From contig NZ_CANMDB010000003.1 of the NCBI RefSeq assembly GCF_947496515.1, positions 62,001-126,000 on the forward strand: a stretch of DNA of 64,000 nt, written 5' to 3'. Of the stretch, positions 1-11,381 are shown in pieces; position 1 is the first letter of the stretch; each line of letters starts with the position of its first letter. This stretch comes from an uncultured Roseobacter sp. Its GTDB lineage: Bacteria > Pseudomonadota > Alphaproteobacteria > Rhodobacterales > Rhodobacteraceae. The translations under genes and the position numbers were made by a program. A model generated the notes under the pieces. The model was not told where the DNA came from. It saw nothing but the letters and a program-made list of their open reading frames with translations, and searched no databases.

Positions 1-886
1 AACCGGGCTGCTTTCTGGTTCCGCGACCGCGCGGGAGATCGAGATCACCTCGGAAGGTGGTGCCGCGCGGCAACTGCGGATCGATGAGAAACCGGCCACC
101 CAGAGCCTGCTCGCCCAACTGGCGCGGGTGGTCTGGCTGATACCCGCGATGGACCGGCTGTGGATCGAAGGAGCAGAAGGGCGGCGGCGGTTTCTGGACC
201 GCATCGCGCTGAGTTTCGCGCCCGACCACGCGGAGGCGTCGCTCGTCTATGAGCGCGCCATGCGGGAGCGTAACCGCCTGCTCAAGGATCAGGTACGGGA
301 TGCGGCATGGTACGGTGCTCTGGAAACGCAGATGTCAGAGGCCGGCGTGCGGATCGACAGAAATCGCCAGGCAGCGCTCACCCGGCTGGCACAGGCGCAG
401 GAGGGCGCGGCGACGGCCTTTCCCGCCGCAGATATGGTGCTGAGCCATCCCAGCGGTCCCTTGCCAGACGCCCCCCAAGACCTGCGCACGGCACTGGCCG
501 ACAGCAGACGGCAGGACATGGCGGCAGGGCGCAGCCTGCTGGGGCCGCACCGCGCCGATCTGGATGCGACCTATCAGGCAAAGGGGATCCCCGCCCGGGA
601 CTGCTCTACCGGCGAGCAGAAAGCGCTGCTCATTTCGGTGATCCTTGCCAACGCCCGGGCGCTCGCAGCCGATATCGGAGCACCGCCGATCCTCCTGCTG
701 GACGAGGTGGCGGCGCATCTGGACCCGGACCGCCGGGCAGCACTTTACAATGAAATCGTGGCCGTGGGCGCGCAGGCCTGGATGACCGGAACCGAACGGG
801 GCCTCTTCGATGCTCTGGGTGACCGCGCGCAGTATTTCGAGGTCACCGAAAGCGCCGGCGTGTCAGACGTGGCCCCGCGGCCGTGA
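1..886 (+). CDS. recF: RecF, DNA replication and repair ATPase (5' end outside window)
   Basis: RecF binds gapped DNA and helps load RecA with RecO and RecR. The gene is cut by the window edge; the reading frame is open from base 2 and gives 294 residues, so roughly the first 70 residues with the Walker A loop are missing. Visible family hallmarks are the segment AMDRLW...RRFLDRIALSF, the ABC-type signature STGEQKALL and the Walker B stretch ILLLDEVAAHLDP near the C-terminus. The stop overlaps the GTG start of the next gene by 4 nt. Upstream dnaA-dnaN would be the usual neighbours but cannot be seen. Identification is firm. Confidence 0.95.
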   Translation, partial: TGLLSGSATAREIEITSEGGAARQLRIDEKPATQSLLAQLARVVWLIPAMDRLWIEGAEGRRRFLDRIALSFAPDHAEASLVYERAMRERNRLLKDQVRDAAWYGALETQMSEAGVRIDRNRQAALTRLAQAQEGAATAFPAADMVLSHPSGPLPDAPQDLRTALADSRRQDMAAGRSLLGPHRADLDATYQAKGIPARDCSTGEQKALLISVILANARALAADIGAPPILLLDEVAAHLDPDRRAALYNEIVAVGAQAWMTGTERGLFDALGDRAQYFEVTESAGVSDVAPRP

Positions 887-1503
887 CCGTTCAGGCGACG
901 GATCTGGCGCTCTACGGCTGGGCGCTGGTGATCCTGTTTCTGACGCCCGGCCCGGTCTGGCTCGCGCTGATGGCACGGGCACTCTCGGGCGGGTTTGCCG
1001 CCGCCTGGCCGCTGGCACTGGGCGTTGCCGTGGGCGATATCCTCTGGCCGCTTGTGGCGGTGCTTGGCATCTCCTGGATACTGTCGGTCTTCGATGTCTT
1101 CATGGTGGTGATGCGGTGGATCGCCTGCGGGGTCTTCCTCGCCATGGGGGCGCTGCTGATCGCCCGGGCCGACAAGCAGATCAGCACGGACGGGCGGCTG
1201 ACACGACCGGGCATATGGCCAGGATTTGCCGCAGGTCTGATCGCCATTCTGGGTAACCCCAAGGCAGTGCTCTTCTACATGGGGGTGCTGCCCGGGTTCT
1301 TTGATCTGCGGCAGATTACAGCGCCGGATGTGGGCGCGATTGTCGCCGCCTCCGTCGCTGTGCCACTGCTCGGCAACCTGTTGCTGGCCGCCGGTGTCGG
1401 CCGGGCGCGGCGCTGGATCACGCGGCCCGGCACACTGAAACGGATCAACGTCGTCTCGGGTCTGTTGCTGATGCTCGTCGGTGTGGTTTTGCCATTCACC
1501 TGA
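883..1503 (+). CDS. LysE/RhtB family amino-acid exporter
   Basis: A 206-residue, very hydrophobic protein with about five to six membrane segments and the N-terminal family motif FLTPGPVWLALMARALSGG, plus a central GNPKAVLFYMGVLPGFF motif typical of LysE/RhtB exporters. These proteins export amino acids or similar small metabolites; the substrate cannot be told from sequence. The GTG start overlaps the recF stop (GTGA), so it is probably co-transcribed with recF. It separates recF from gyrB, which are commonly adjacent in bacteria. It could be called a homoserine/threonine or lysine exporter, but that would be guesswork. Confidence 0.88.
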   Translation: MTVQATDLALYGWALVILFLTPGPVWLALMARALSGGFAAAWPLALGVAVGDILWPLVAVLGISWILSVFDVFMVVMRWIACGVFLAMGALLIARADKQISTDGRLTRPGIWPGFAAGLIAILGNPKAVLFYMGVLPGFFDLRQITAPDVGAIVAASVAVPLLGNLLLAAGVGRARRWITRPGTLKRINVVSGLLLMLVGVVLPFT

Positions 1504-3996
<2,493 letters not shown>

Positions 3997-4094
3997 GGTG
4001 AACCCGCGTGTGTGAGTCTCACCAGCAGTATGCGCGAACTCTCATAGCCGTTTTCTCCCTCATGAGGTTATCGCATAAAAAATGCTGTAACGGA

Positions 4095-4103
4095 TGTGGA
4101 TAA
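4095..4103 (-). promoter_or_regulatory. Perfect DnaA box downstream of gyrB
   Basis: TGTGGATAA on the plus strand is the exact complement of the consensus TTATCCACA. It sits alone in the gap between gyrB and the crotonase gene. A single box may be a chance match, a DnaA titration site or a remnant of an origin near recF-gyrB. Confidence 0.45.
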
Positions 4104-4141
4104 CACTGAGGGCAGCGTTCGTCCGCGGGCGTCGCGCTGAA

Positions 4142-4190
4142 AGCACCCGCCCGGAGGGGGCGGACGGGCGCTGCCCGGCGGTTCCCGCCG
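4142..4190 (-). repeat. Two-hairpin palindromic element, copy A
   Basis: Read on the minus strand: a GC-rich hairpin CGGCGG-loop-CCGCCG (4190-4176), then the linker CCGGGCAGC shared with the two other copies, then a 12-bp stem starting AGCGCCCG and closing with CGGGTGCT (4172-4142). It is the most diverged of three copies (others at 18940-18991 and 60318-60371). It lies between the convergent 3' ends of gyrB and the crotonase gene. Function unknown; could act as a bidirectional terminator or be a REP-like repeat. Confidence 0.6.
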
Positions 4191-4199
4191 AGCGGTTGG

Positions 4200-5003
4200 T
4201 CAATCCCCTTCCCAGGCTGGCATCGGTTCTTTCGCGATAAAGGCACCGATGCCGCGTTCGGTATCGCGCGCCATCATGTTCTCGGCCATGGCAGCACCTG
4301 TGTAGGCATAAGCCTCGGCCAGCCCCATCTCGGCCTGCTTGTAAAACGCCTCCTTGCCGATCTTCACTGCAACCGGGCTCTTGGACACAATCGTCTCGGC
4401 CATGGAACGGGCAACGGCGGAGAGATCAGCCTCCGGTACGGCACGGTTGATCAGCCCCATCTCGGCAGCCTTCGGCGCCGGAACGAACTCGCCCAGCAAC
4501 AGCATCTCCATCGCCTGCTTGCGCGGCACATTCCGGCTGAGCGCGACCATGGGGGTCGAACAGAACAGCCCGATGTTCACGCCGGAGGTCGCAAAGCGCG
4601 CAGTGTCTGCCGCAACGGCCAGATCACAGCTGGCCACCAGCTGGCAACCGGCGGCGGTGGCGATCCCCTGCACTTCGGCGATCACCGGCTGGGGCAGGTT
4701 CACGATGGACAGCATCATACGGGTACAGGTCTCGAAGAGCTGGTTGAAATAGCCATGCCCTGCGTCCGCATCAGCCCGCCGCGCGGTCATTTCCTTGAGG
4801 TTATGCCCGGCGCAGAAATGCGCGCCCGCGCCCCGCAGGATCACCGCCCGAATCTGCCGGTCCGCAGCAATGTCGTCGAGCGCTGACTGAAGGGCCGCCA
4901 TCACATCCTCCGACAGCGCATTCATCGCCTTGGGCCGGTTCAGGGTCAGTGTGGCGATACCATCTGCGGTCTCGATCAACAGGGGTGGGGTGTCTTGGGT
5001 CAT
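4200..5003 (-). CDS. Enoyl-CoA hydratase/isomerase family protein (crotonase)
   Basis: A 267-residue crotonase-fold protein acting on acyl-CoA thioesters. The oxyanion-hole segments are visible as GAGAHFCAGHNLKEM and EVQGIATAAGCQLVASCDLAVAA, and the helix after it reads TSGVNIGLFCSTPMVALSR, as in ECHDC3-like members. The usual catalytic glutamate of classical hydratases is not obvious at the standard place, so hydratase activity is uncertain. I prefer the start at 5003 (MTQDTPPLLIETADG); an upstream ATG at 5021 adds six residues. The thioesterase gene 69 bp upstream on the same strand is probably co-transcribed, which suggests a shared acyl-CoA role. Confidence 0.88.
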   Translation of the reverse strand: MTQDTPPLLIETADGIATLTLNRPKAMNALSEDVMAALQSALDDIAADRQIRAVILRGAGAHFCAGHNLKEMTARRADADAGHGYFNQLFETCTRMMLSIVNLPQPVIAEVQGIATAAGCQLVASCDLAVAADTARFATSGVNIGLFCSTPMVALSRNVPRKQAMEMLLLGEFVPAPKAAEMGLINRAVPEADLSAVARSMAETIVSKSPVAVKIGKEAFYKQAEMGLAEAYAYTGAAMAENMMARDTERGIGAFIAKEPMPAWEGD

Positions 5004-5072
5004 GGGTGCGTCCTCCTGCACACGATGAAGCGCATGCAGCGCGCCCGGTGCAAGAAGTTTCTGAGGATCCGC

Positions 5073-5501
5073 TCAGGCCTCCGTCTCCGCCACGAGATAG
5101 CGGGACATGGCCGCGCGCAGATCATCGGGCCAGGGGGTCGGGCGTCCTTCGGCCATCTGCAGATAGACCAGCGTCAAACGCGCGCTGAGGCGGCGTTCGT
5201 CCCCGTCGCGGGCAGTGACGTCGAGCTGAGCTGAGGTTCGTCCCAGCCGCATCACCACCAGAGACCAATCGAGCACATCGCCCATCCGTGAGGGCGCCGT
5301 GAAGTCCGCAGAGATGCTCGCCGTGGGCACCCCGTAGCCTGACTGCATGTGCATCTCGGCAAAGGAGAAACCAAGACTGGTGTCAAACCACGCCTCAACG
5401 GTCTGGTTCACCATCTCGAAATATCGGGGGTAGAAGACGATGCCGGCGGGATCGCAATGCTGAAACAGGATCTTGAGGCGGTGCGTAAAGGTCTGGGGCA
5501 T
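5073..5501 (-). CDS. Acyl-CoA thioesterase, YbgC/4-hydroxybenzoyl-CoA thioesterase family
   Basis: A 142-residue hot-dog-fold protein. The active-site signature FQHCDPAGIVFYPRYFEMVNQ near the N-terminus carries the conserved aspartate and the following tyrosine/phenylalanine-rich helix of the YbgC/FcbC group. Such enzymes hydrolyse short-chain or aromatic acyl-CoA in the cytosol. It precedes the crotonase gene on the same strand. The substrate cannot be predicted. Confidence 0.85.
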   Translation of the reverse strand: MPQTFTHRLKILFQHCDPAGIVFYPRYFEMVNQTVEAWFDTSLGFSFAEMHMQSGYGVPTASISADFTAPSRMGDVLDWSLVVMRLGRTSAQLDVTARDGDERRLSARLTLVYLQMAEGRPTPWPDDLRAAMSRYLVAETEA

Positions 5502-5531
5502 CCGGTCATCGTGACGCAGCGAGGCGCGGCG

Positions 5532-5936
5532 TCAACCCCGGGCCGATGGTGACATCGCGGCCAGATCGGCCAGAATGGGACAGTCGGGCCGGTCATTGCC
5601 GGCACAGGCCGCGACGAGATGGGAGAGCGTGGCGCGCATCTGCTCCAACTCCGCGATCTTTCGGTCGATCTCCTCCAGATGCGTCTGTGCCAGACGGCGC
5701 ACATCAGCGCTGGCCCGCGCGGGATCGTCGTAGAGCCGCAAGAGGCTCCGGCAGGCTTCCACCCCAAAGCCCAGCGAACGGGCGCGCCCGATGAAGGCGA
5801 GGCTATGCAGATCGGTATCCGAAAAATGACGGTAGCCGTTTGCCGCACGCGCGGGCGTGATCAGACCGATCTCCTCGTAATAGCGGACGGTCTTGACGGG
5901 CAGGCCGGTGCGCTCGGCCACGTCTGAGATGTTCAT
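5532..5936 (-). CDS. cueR: Cu(I)-responsive MerR-family activator CueR
   Basis: A 134-residue MerR-type regulator: winged helix at the N-terminus (MNISDVAERTGLPVKTVRYYEE), a long dimerisation helix, and a C-terminal metal loop with Cys111 and Cys119 in CAGNDRPDCPIL. The eight-residue spacing and the DCPIL ending match the Cu(I)/Ag(I)/Au(I) sensor CueR and not the Zn or Hg sensors. The start codon overlaps the copA stop (ATGA), so the activator is made from the operon it controls, implying positive autoregulation through the promoter upstream of copA. Confidence 0.93.
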   Translation of the reverse strand: MNISDVAERTGLPVKTVRYYEEIGLITPARAANGYRHFSDTDLHSLAFIGRARSLGFGVEACRSLLRLYDDPARASADVRRLAQTHLEEIDRKIAELEQMRATLSHLVAACAGNDRPDCPILADLAAMSPSARG

Positions 5937-8173
5937 GACGCCTCTCTTTTCAGGCCACGCAGGCGCATGGCGTTGGTGAGTACGAAAAGGCTCGACAGCG
6001 CCATTGCGGCGGCGGCCAGTTGCGGCGATAGCATCAGCCCGAAGCGCGCAAAGAGCGCGCCCGCCGCGACCGGAATGAGCGCGGCGTTATAGGCAAAGGC
6101 CCAGAAAAGGTTCTGCCGGATGTTGCGTAGCGTCGCGCGGGAAAGGCGGATGGCCGTCGCAACGCCGCGGGGATCGCCGGACATCAACACCACATCCGCG
6201 GCGCCGATCGCAATATCGGTGCCGGTGCCGATGGCGATACCCACATCCGCGCGGGCAAGCGCTGGTCCGTCATTAATGCCGTCGCCAACGAAGGCGAGGC
6301 TGTGGCCTTGGCTCAAATAGGTCTCTAACGCGGCGATTTTCCCTTCGGGGCGCACGTCGGCGATGACCTCCTCAATCCCGATCCGCTCTGCGACCGCGCG
6401 GGCGGTGGCCTCTCGATCACCGGTGATCATCGCAACGCGCAGGCCCTGCGCCTTCAGGGCAGAGATCGTTGCCCCCGCGCTTTCCTTGATCGGGTCAGAG
6501 ACCGCGATCAGCGCCGCGGGTGTTCCGTCGATGGCGGCAAAGAAGACCGTCTTACCGGTGCTGGCGAGGGTTTCCGCGCGCGCGATCATTGGGCCGAGAT
6601 GGATACTCTCAGCTGACATCAGATCGGCAGTACCGATGAGGACACGCTGGCCCGCAACGTCGCCTTGAGCCCCCAGACCGGTGAGAGCGCGCACACCCTG
6701 AGCCTCCGGCAGCAACCACCCGGCGGCAGCAGCGACCACGGCGCCGGCGACGGGATGCTCCACCCGGGCCTCCACCGCGCCGACCTGCGCCAATACCTCG
6801 TCGCGCACCATTCCCTCTGTCACCTCGAAGTCGGTCAGCGTCGGGCGCCCTTCGGTGAGCGTCCCGGTTTTGTCAAAAGCGACCACGTCCACCTGCGACA
6901 GAGCCTGCAGAGCATCGCCCTTCCGAAAGAGCACGCCAAGCTCCGCTGCGCGACCCGTTGCCACCATGATCGACGTGGGCGTGGCCAAACCCATGGCACA
7001 GGGGCAGGCGATGATCAGCACGGCAACACCGGCGACCAGCGCCTGCGGCAAGCTGCCGACAGCCAGCCAGACGCCGACGGTGATCAGCGCCACCAGCAAA
7101 ACCGCCGGAACGAACCAGAGCGTCACCCGGTCCACCAGCGCCTGAATGGGCAGCTTGGCCCCCTGCGCGTCCTGCACCATGCGGATGATCCCGGCCAGTA
7201 CCGTGTCGGCGCCGACGTGGGTCGCGGTGATCGTCAGCGCGCCCGGGCCATTGATGGTGCCGCCGGTGACAGGATCGCCCGTGGTCTTGGCGACCGGCAT
7301 CGCTTCACCGGTGATCATGCTCTCGTCCAGATGGCTGGTGCCATCGGTCACGGTGCCGTCCACCGGCACCCGCTCCCCCGGGCGTAGCAGGATCACATCG
7401 CCCCGGACGATCTTTGCCACGGGAATGTCCCCTGTGCTGTCGCCGCGGCGCACCCGGGCTGTCTTGGGCTGCAGATCCAGGAGCGCGCGGATGGCCTCAC
7501 CGGTGCGCCCCTTGGCGCGTGCCTCCAGCCAGCGGCCCAGCAGGATAAAAAGGATAATGACGGCAGCAGGCTCGAAATAGACCGCGCGGGCGCCGGGCGG
7601 CAGGGTCTGCGGCAGGAGCAGCACCCAGAGCGAAAAGAGATACGCGGCCCCGGTCCCGATGGCCACGAGACTGTTCATATCCGGCGCACCCTTGCGGAGC
7701 GCGGCACCCCCCAGCGTAAAGAAGGCCCGACCAGGCCCGACAAGCATCAGCGTTGTGAACGCAGCCTGCAGGATCCAGCTTTGCTGCAGCCCGATGGTCC
7801 GGTGAATAAGGTGGTGAAACCCCGGAAAGAGATGCCCACCCATCTCCAGCACCACAACTGGCAGGGCAAGTGCGGCGGCAATCCAGACCCGGTGCAGCAG
7901 CGCCCGTGCCGTGGCATCCCGACGGGCATCGGCAGCAGCGGTATCGCGATTGCGCAACACCGTGGCAGGATAGCCCGCCTGCGTGGCAGTCTCCGCCAGA
8001 TCGGCGGCGGACGGACCGCCCGGTTCAACGTCGATCGTCGCCTCTTCGGTGGCGAGGTTCACCGCGACCCGGCTCACACCCGGCACCGCCACCAGCGCCC
8101 GGTCCACCCGGCCCACGCAAGCCGCGCAGGACATCTTCTCGACACTCAATGTAATGGTTGCGGGCGCTGCCAC
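5933..8173 (-). CDS. copA: Copper-exporting P1B-type ATPase CopA
   Basis: Pumps Cu(I) out of the cytosol using ATP. The 746-residue protein has one N-terminal heavy-metal domain (Cys16 and Cys19 in SCAACVGRVD), eight predicted membrane helices, the transport motif IACPCAMGLATPT, the phosphorylation site DKTGTLTEG and the hinge GDGINDGPALARADVG. C-terminal membrane residues include N and Y/M-S positions typical of P1B-1 pumps. Start is GTG at 8173 with AGGAG about 8 nt upstream. First gene of a two-gene operon with cueR and preceded by a MerR-type promoter with a 19-bp spacer. Confidence 0.95.
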   Translation of the reverse strand: MAAPATITLSVEKMSCAACVGRVDRALVAVPGVSRVAVNLATEEATIDVEPGGPSAADLAETATQAGYPATVLRNRDTAAADARRDATARALLHRVWIAAALALPVVVLEMGGHLFPGFHHLIHRTIGLQQSWILQAAFTTLMLVGPGRAFFTLGGAALRKGAPDMNSLVAIGTGAAYLFSLWVLLLPQTLPPGARAVYFEPAAVIILFILLGRWLEARAKGRTGEAIRALLDLQPKTARVRRGDSTGDIPVAKIVRGDVILLRPGERVPVDGTVTDGTSHLDESMITGEAMPVAKTTGDPVTGGTINGPGALTITATHVGADTVLAGIIRMVQDAQGAKLPIQALVDRVTLWFVPAVLLVALITVGVWLAVGSLPQALVAGVAVLIIACPCAMGLATPTSIMVATGRAAELGVLFRKGDALQALSQVDVVAFDKTGTLTEGRPTLTDFEVTEGMVRDEVLAQVGAVEARVEHPVAGAVVAAAAGWLLPEAQGVRALTGLGAQGDVAGQRVLIGTADLMSAESIHLGPMIARAETLASTGKTVFFAAIDGTPAALIAVSDPIKESAGATISALKAQGLRVAMITGDREATARAVAERIGIEEVIADVRPEGKIAALETYLSQGHSLAFVGDGINDGPALARADVGIAIGTGTDIAIGAADVVLMSGDPRGVATAIRLSRATLRNIRQNLFWAFAYNAALIPVAAGALFARFGLMLSPQLAAAAMALSSLFVLTNAMRLRGLKREAS

Positions 8174-8200
8174 GGCTCTCTCTCCTGCTTGCGCTACGAG

Positions 8201-8231
8201 GAGATAAAGGCTCCGGTTACTGGAAGGTCAA
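8201..8231 (-). promoter_or_regulatory. CueR-type promoter of copA-cueR
   Basis: On the minus strand TTGACC (8231-8226) and TATCTC (8206-8201) are 19 bp apart, the stretched spacing typical of MerR-family promoters. The spacer begins with CTTCCAGTA, close to known CueR operator half-sites (ACCTTCC), although the right arm is imperfect. Copper-bound CueR would be expected to activate here. Confidence 0.65.
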
Positions 8232-8342
8232 GAGCTTTGCACCGGGCCACCGTTTTGTGACCTGCAGCGATGCGCTTTGCTGCGGCCGCGCATGTCCAAA
8301 AGCTCGCATCAAAGCCGTGTTGCGGCGGCAGGGCCGTTCAGA

Positions 8343-9833
8343 TCAGGCGCGCTTCTCTTCCACAGTGGGTTCGGAAGTCTCGCTTTCGAGCAGTTCCGCG
8401 TCCTCGATCCCGTCATCCGCGGTGGTCTCTTCGGGCGCGCTGCTGACCGGATCCTCCACCTGACCGACGATGAGCGGTAGCATCTGGACACCACCCGGCA
8501 TGGCAACCTCCGCCAACGGCGGGGTTTTCCAGGCGAGCGTATCAAAGCTTTCGCAGTTCTCGCAGACCGGTGCCCAATCTGCATGAATGTGCTGGCAATT
8601 GTCGCAGATCCACTGCGGCCCACGGGATACGGTGAGCGCGCGGGCGAGCCAGCCGCGGACAACCGCATCCGGAGCGCCCTCGCCGCGTTCGATTGCCGCC
8701 ATCAGCGTGACCGACCGTGCGGTCGGATCCGTCTCAACCAGATCGCCGAGCGCGCGGCGCGCCTCCGGGAAATCTTCGTTGGCGATGTGCAACTCTGCCA
8801 GCAACATGCGCGTCTCGGGATCGTCTGCATTGATCCGCGTCAGCAGGGAAAAACGTTTCAACCGCGCTGCCGGGGTCTCGTCCGGCTCAATCTCCGCGAA
8901 GGCGGCGGCCAGATCGGGATGTGGTTTGGTCTCCCACGCTTTTTTGACGATGCGCGTGGCTAGACGCGGCTTGCCCTTTTCGATGTAGCTGCGGGCGGCC
9001 ATCACGGCCGCAGGCACCAGATCAGGCGACAGCTTGTTGGCCTCTATCGCCTTTTCCTGCGTCTCGATGGAGACATCGTCGGACAACAGATCCTTTGCCT
9101 CTGACAGCGCCAGCACCGCATCCCGCCGCTTGTGGACATCACGCGGCAGGCTGCCGTATTTCAACTTGGCGCTGAGCGTCTCGCGGGCGCCGGACCAGTC
9201 GTGCCTGCGCGCCTGCAGTTGCAGCAACACATCCTGCGTCTCTTCGTGCTTGGGTTTGATGGCAAAGGCTTTCTCCGCCAGTTTCAACGCTGTCTCCGTA
9301 TCGCCATCCGCCAGCTTTTGCTTGAGAATGCCCCGGACACCGACAAAGCGCGTAGCATCGTCCGTCACCAGCTTCTTGTAGGTTTCCTCGGCCTTGCGCC
9401 GGTCGCCCGCAAGCTCTGCCGCCTGCGCGGTCAACAGGTTGGTCAGTGCCGGTTTGTTGAGGTATTTTTCTGCCTTGGCGGCCTTGGCCATGGCGGTGCT
9501 GCCCTCGCCACTGGCCAGCGCCATCATCCCGTCAGACAGCGCCTGAAATCCCTTGCGCTCCCGGTTCCGGTCGAAATACCGCGACAGGGCGGTTTCATCA
9601 CCGTTCAGGAAATGCCAGGTCGCGATGAGCAGCGACAGCAGTTTCAGCCCGATCCAGACCGCGACCACCAGGACCAGCACCGCGATCACCGATTGCAGCG
9701 GGCCAAAGGTGTATTCGCTGCCCATAACGGTGACCTGCACGCCACCCTCGCTCTCCAGCAGGTACCCCGCGGCAAGTGCTGCCAGCGCGATGACGGCGAC
9801 GAAGAGAACGATCTTGATAAGGGACCAGAGCAT
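8343..9833 (-). CDS. HemY-like membrane protein with TPR repeats
   Basis: A 496-residue protein with two N-terminal membrane helices (about residues 3-25 and 46-72) matching the HemY_N arrangement, followed by a helical TPR-type region (roughly 110-400). Near the C-terminus two CxxC pairs, CDNC and CENC about 14 residues apart, form a zinc-ribbon-like element (WICDNCQHIHADWAPVCENC), then an acidic tail. In proteobacteria this family lies in heme-biosynthesis operons but is not the protoporphyrinogen oxidase also named HemY; its biochemical role is unclear. Last gene of the hemD-mitofilin-hemY operon, 13 bp after the preceding stop. Confidence 0.85.
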   Translation of the reverse strand: MLWSLIKIVLFVAVIALAALAAGYLLESEGGVQVTVMGSEYTFGPLQSVIAVLVLVVAVWIGLKLLSLLIATWHFLNGDETALSRYFDRNRERKGFQALSDGMMALASGEGSTAMAKAAKAEKYLNKPALTNLLTAQAAELAGDRRKAEETYKKLVTDDATRFVGVRGILKQKLADGDTETALKLAEKAFAIKPKHEETQDVLLQLQARRHDWSGARETLSAKLKYGSLPRDVHKRRDAVLALSEAKDLLSDDVSIETQEKAIEANKLSPDLVPAAVMAARSYIEKGKPRLATRIVKKAWETKPHPDLAAAFAEIEPDETPAARLKRFSLLTRINADDPETRMLLAELHIANEDFPEARRALGDLVETDPTARSVTLMAAIERGEGAPDAVVRGWLARALTVSRGPQWICDNCQHIHADWAPVCENCESFDTLAWKTPPLAEVAMPGGVQMLPLIVGQVEDPVSSAPEETTADDGIEDAELLESETSEPTVEEKRA

Positions 9834-9846
9834 AAAATCGACTTTC

Positions 9847-11313
9847 TTAATTGACCGTCAGGCTGTCGGAGAGCGCCCGGGCGGCATCACTTGCTTCTTT
9901 GCGGGCCGTTGCCCCGTCGAGCCAGCCCTGCATCGCGGCACGTGCAGGATCCGGCAGCGCCTGCAACTCGGTCAGGGCCGTGTCCAGATCCCCTTGCTGT
10001 ACTGCCGCCTCAGCACGGGAGAGGATGGCATCCGGGTCACTTCCCTCGCGCGGGGTGACGGATCGGGCACCAAGCTGACGGCGCAGGAACCCTCCCAGAC
10101 CGGCGGTCTCGCCCTCGGGCACCTCCGACCGGGCGGCATTCAGGGCGGCGCGCGCGGCGTCGGGGAAGTCCTCCCGCAGGGCATTCAGGCTCGGCACCCC
10201 GTCGGCAGCAGCCGTGCGCAGCGCTTCGGGTACCTCCACCGGCGCGACTTCCTCCAGATCCGTGAGTGCGGGGCCGAAACTCTCGCCACTTTCCACCGCG
10301 GTGAGGACACGGGTCAGCGCCGCGCGGGCCAGCAACCGCTCCGCCTCGGCACTGGCGCGAGCATCGGCTTCGGCCAGACGGGTCTGCAGCGTATCAACAG
10401 CGGACTGCAACGCGCTGATCTCTGCGCTGTTGTCTTGCGGCAGTCCGGGTGTCTCTGGCGTCGGGCGCGCCTCGACGGCATCCAGACGGGCCGTGATTTC
10501 GGCAAGCGTGGTGTCGATCTCTGCCACCGCGTCCGGCAGATCCAGCAGCGCGTCGGGGATCGGCGTGGGCTCGGATGCAGGCGCTGCGGGCGGGGTAGGC
10601 GGCTCACGCTGCTCCAGCACCGCGAGGCGCTCTGTCAGGGCGGCGGTCGCCTCGCTCAGCGGCGTCAGATCAACCTGGGGCGGCGGGTCAGCGGGGGGAA
10701 AGAACCCGTCGAGCAATTCACCGCGCCCGGCAATGAAGCCAATCATCGCCGCGACCACACCACCAAAGACCGCAGGCCAAAAGCTGGCCTTCTGAGGTGG
10801 CGGAGGTGGCACGACGGCCGGTGGATGAGCGGGCCGTGCACCGTCGTCAGCCTCGACCGATCGGTCAGTATCCGTCGTCTCCTCTCCGGCACGAGCGGCA
10901 AGCGCGTCTTCCTTGAGGTCATCATGGTCGATGTCGGTTTCGGTTTTCTCACTGACTTTGGCGCCGTCCGATGGCGTATCGGCGGTATCGTCCTCGACCT
11001 TCTCGATCGATTTTTCCGCGTCTAATTCCGGCGTCGCAGGGTCCTGATCAGGGGTTTTATTGTCATTACCTTCGGAGACGGGCGCGTCCGCGGCATCCGT
11101 CTGAGCCTCTTCTACATCGGTTTTCAGCGTCTCTGCCGGGCCATCTGGGTCCTCGCCTGAGGTTTCAACCGGATCCTTGTCAGTCATCAGCGCCGGGTCG
11201 GCGCTGGCTTCTCCCCACGGCTTGGAAGATGTTTTTTCAACCTCTTCACCTTCCGGGATGGTGTCTTTCACCTCTTTCGATGCGTCGGTTTTTGATTGTT
11301 TTTCTTTGGCCAC
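9847..11313 (-). CDS. Mitofilin (MIC60)-like inner-membrane protein
   Basis: An acidic, low-complexity N-terminal region (about 150 residues rich in D, E, T, K), a proline run, one membrane helix (FWPAVFGGVVAAMIGFIAG), a Pro-rich linker, a coiled coil and a C-terminal helical domain ending LTELQALPDPARAAMQGWLDGA. This layout matches alphaproteobacterial MIC60-like proteins, which shape the inner membrane and, in Rhodobacter, intracytoplasmic membranes. Start: GTG at 11313 has a good AGGTGG site; a TTG at 11385 overlapping the hemD stop would add 24 residues without a clear ribosome site. Gene position next to hemD is typical of the order Rhodobacterales. Confidence 0.8.
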   Translation of the reverse strand: MAKEKQSKTDASKEVKDTIPEGEEVEKTSSKPWGEASADPALMTDKDPVETSGEDPDGPAETLKTDVEEAQTDAADAPVSEGNDNKTPDQDPATPELDAEKSIEKVEDDTADTPSDGAKVSEKTETDIDHDDLKEDALAARAGEETTDTDRSVEADDGARPAHPPAVVPPPPPQKASFWPAVFGGVVAAMIGFIAGRGELLDGFFPPADPPPQVDLTPLSEATAALTERLAVLEQREPPTPPAAPASEPTPIPDALLDLPDAVAEIDTTLAEITARLDAVEARPTPETPGLPQDNSAEISALQSAVDTLQTRLAEADARASAEAERLLARAALTRVLTAVESGESFGPALTDLEEVAPVEVPEALRTAAADGVPSLNALREDFPDAARAALNAARSEVPEGETAGLGGFLRRQLGARSVTPREGSDPDAILSRAEAAVQQGDLDTALTELQALPDPARAAMQGWLDGATARKEASDAARALSDSLTVN

Positions 11314-11381
11314 GACATCCACCTTTTTCGAATCTTCCCCGAGCGGCACCTTCAAGACCTTACTCGGGCGACCTTTTTCCC

